In this document: positions 6,518 to 7,589 of the stretch, in pieces
How positions within the stretch are numbered: the first letter of the stretch is position 1
Layout: the number at the start of each line of letters is the position of its first letter
Origin: an uncultured Leucothrix sp.
Lineage (GTDB): Bacteria > Pseudomonadota > Gammaproteobacteria > Thiotrichales > Thiotrichaceae
Assembly: GCA_937923375.1 (NCBI GenBank)
Contig: CALAJG010000019.1
Coordinates: forward strand, 1-7,589
Direction: 5' to 3'
Length of the DNA stretch: 7,589 nt
Notes under the pieces: generated by a model
Database searches by the model: none
Seen by the model: the letters and a program-made list of their open reading frames with translations, nothing else
Told to the model about the DNA's origin: nothing
Position numbers and translations under genes: made by a program

Positions 6518-6877
6518 TTAAGAGAGATCAGTTTTAAGTCGCATTTTTATTTCATTGATTGCTGCATCAAATGCGGATGCTAACTCATGGTGAAGGCCAG
6601 GGCGTTTAGTTTGTTCGGGGGATAGTGACATGGCTTCAAGTAATAGTGTTTCTAATCGGCTGGAGCCGTATAAGCGAATTGAGCCAGAGGTTTTATGGGC
6701 TTGCTTATGAACGGCAGAAATGTCGCTTTGTTCCAGCGCTTTAAGCGTTTCATCTTTACGAACTATGATTATTGGCAAAGCCTTAGCCAGTAAGGACCTG
6801 CTTTCCTCAAGTCCAATATTCTCAACCAATCTATCGATTGAGTGACCGCTGTGATATTCCAAATTTGCAACCTTCAT
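6518..6877 (-). CDS. Stand-alone HPt phosphotransfer protein
   Basis: This protein of about 119 residues carries phosphate between receiver domains in a multistep phosphorelay. The signature is HKQAHKTSGSIRLYGSSRLE, where the His of AHKTSGS (H61 from this start) is the expected phospho-acceptor. It is followed by the glycine turn and a helix with paired leucines, as in four-helix HPt bundles. The usual lysine three residues after the His (AHxxKGS) is serine here. Preceding helices (IDRLVENIGLEESRSLLAKA) match the HPt N-terminal region. The start is placed at ATG 6877 because AAAAGG lies 6 bases upstream. The frame extends to a TTG at 6946, but that has no ribosome site and adds 23 residues unlike HPt. 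It lies between the response regulator and the two hybrid kinases, both of which need such a partner, so it is very likely their shared relay protein. Confidence 0.85.
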   Translation of the reverse strand: MKVANLEYHSGHSIDRLVENIGLEESRSLLAKALPIIIVRKDETLKALEQSDISAVHKQAHKTSGSIRLYGSSRLETLLLEAMSLSPEQTKRPGLHHELASAFDAAINEIKMRLKTDLS

Positions 6878-6883
6878 TTGCAA

Positions 6884-6889
6884 CCTTTT
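6884..6889 (-). promoter_or_regulatory. Shine-Dalgarno site that decides the HPt start
   Basis: AAAAGG on the minus strand (6889-6884) is separated by 6 bases (TTGCAA) from ATG 6877. This supports the shorter, 119-residue HPt protein over the frame opening at TTG 6946. Confidence 0.55.
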
Positions 6890-6917
6890 GATGCTTATAT
6901 AACTGTTTTGGATTGTC

Positions 6918-6946
6918 TCATTACTGGTGTTTTTTAACTTCACCAA
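6918..6946 (-). promoter_or_regulatory. Possible weak promoter for the HPt gene
   Basis: On the minus strand TTGGTG (6946-6941) and TAATGA (6923-6918) are 17 bases apart, in the 101-base gap between the regulator stop and the HPt start. If real, transcription would begin near 6911, after the TTG alternative start, again favouring ATG 6877. The match is modest, and readthrough from the regulator gene is equally possible. Confidence 0.22.
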
Positions 6947-6978
6947 ATCTTGGTACAGTATTTATTCGGGGGATTTAA

Positions 6979-7589
6979 TTAAAACGCGGTTTCAGGAAGG
7001 CGAAAGGAATAGCCCTTGCTCCTCACGGTTTGTATAAATACTGGCTTAGAAGGTTCATCTTCCATTTTTTTTCTTAATCGATTGATGTGAATGTCTATGC
7101 TGCGGTCCAAAGCTTGACACTTGGTGCCTCTGATTTGCTGAGAGATATCATCACGACTAAGTGTTGCACCGGCATTTATATAAAGCAATTTAAGAATGTT
7201 GACCTCAATTACTGTTAGCTTTATTTCCACACCATTTTTAAAAATTCGATTCTTCTGCAGCTCTAATCGAATATTCCCCAAGTCCACCGAAAACTGGCGG
7301 TTATGACGGGGGGATTTTTGTAGGATATTCTCCAGGCGAATTAGCAATTCAGCTTCATGAAATGGTTTAACCACGTAGTCTCGTGCGCCTGCCTTTAAAC
7401 CTTGAAGTCTGTCATTCTCGCCCACTTTTGAGGAAATGATTATTACGGGAAGGTAGGAGTGGTATTGCCTCATCCATTTCAGCCAGTACATACCGCTTCG
7501 ATTCGGCAGCATTAAGTCTAAAACCACGGCATCAAAACGCTGCGTTTCAAACAGTTTTGGTATTTCATCTCCATCATGTATGCATGAGG
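6979..7589 (-). CDS. OmpR/PhoB-family response regulator, N-terminus outside window
   Basis: 202 codons are visible; the frame stays open to the window edge at 7589. The valine codon GTG at 7527 is internal, not a start. The receiver domain is entered partway: RFDAVVLDLMLPNRSG holds the phospho-acceptor Asp (codon 7518-7516), VIIISSKVGEND carries the conserved Ser/Thr position, and ARDYVVKPFHEAELLIRL the conserved Lys. The acidic pair at the receiver's start is beyond the edge. The second half is a winged-helix Trans_reg_C domain: KLTVIEVNILKLLYINAGA, then SIDIHINRLRKKMED and FIQTVRSKGYSFRLP (wing). It should bind tandem DNA half-sites as a dimer when phosphorylated. With two hybrid kinases and an HPt directly downstream, it is the likely output of the relay. 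Its own regulation cannot be seen because its promoter is not in the window. Confidence 0.95.
   Translation of the reverse strand, partial: SCIHDGDEIPKLFETQRFDAVVLDLMLPNRSGMYWLKWMRQYHSYLPVIIISSKVGENDRLQGLKAGARDYVVKPFHEAELLIRLENILQKSPRHNRQFSVDLGNIRLELQKNRIFKNGVEIKLTVIEVNILKLLYINAGATLSRDDISQQIRGTKCQALDRSIDIHINRLRKKMEDEPSKPVFIQTVRSKGYSFRLPETAF

Noticed and set aside
6878..6946. N-terminal extension of the HPt gene to a TTG start at 6946
   Set aside because: There is no Shine-Dalgarno sequence before the TTG, the added 23 residues do not look like HPt, and ATG 6877 has AAAAGG at ideal spacing.
6941..6953. Small inverted repeat ACCAA/TTGGT in the regulator-HPt gap
   Set aside because: Five-base arms with a 3-base loop and no following T run are too weak for a terminator and expected by chance.
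1..7589. CRISPR array, tRNA/rRNA genes, insertion sequence ends, phage genes
   Set aside because: No regularly spaced repeats, tRNA-like cloverleaf, transposase or terminal repeats were found when reading both strands by eye.

Overview
The window looks like part of a chromosome of a gammaproteobacterium, probably environmental or marine, of moderate to low GC. This rests on the gene repertoire (7TMR-DISM hybrid kinases, an OmpR-type regulator, a TacA/TacT-type toxin-antitoxin pair) and on E. coli-like promoter and Shine-Dalgarno signals. It is an inference, not a taxonomic assignment. Both ends cut through genes.

Left part, + strand (1-1198): the C-terminus of a class III PLP-dependent aminotransferase is followed by a compact toxin-antitoxin operon. 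The operon encodes a DUF1778 ribbon-helix-helix antitoxin and a GNAT acetyltransferase toxin whose genes overlap by 10 bases. A long inverted repeat over the probable promoter is a good candidate for the autoregulatory operator.

Scar region (1199-1469): this stretch has no intact gene but is not empty. On the minus strand it carries a decayed VapB-type antitoxin, missing its N-terminus and broken by a one-base deletion in an A run and by an in-frame TAG. Directly abutting it on the + strand is an open 31-codon tail that looks like the C-terminus of a larger protein, possibly a type I restriction HsdR subunit. Together with the intact TA pair, this suggests turnover of defence and addiction genes next to the signalling locus.

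Right part, minus strand (1470-7589): all genes point left and appear to form one multistep phosphorelay locus. In transcription order these are an OmpR-family response regulator (N-terminus outside the window), a stand-alone HPt protein, a promoter region with operator-like repeats, a 94-residue single-pass membrane protein of unknown function, and two tandem hybrid histidine kinases. Each kinase has the layout signal peptide, 7TMR-DISM extracellular domain, seven-helix membrane domain, HisKA, HATPase_c and REC. The expected phosphate path is kinase His to REC Asp, then HPt His, then response regulator Asp, because the kinases end in REC domains and the regulator is a DNA-binding OmpR type. 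The last three genes are tightly packed (gap of a few bases, then a one-base overlap) and share a likely promoter at about 6432-6459. That promoter is flanked by a tandem GTAAA-like site upstream and a perfect 7-bp-arm palindrome downstream. The most promising items are this two-kinase phosphorelay with its unrecognised small membrane protein, and the relics in the scar region.
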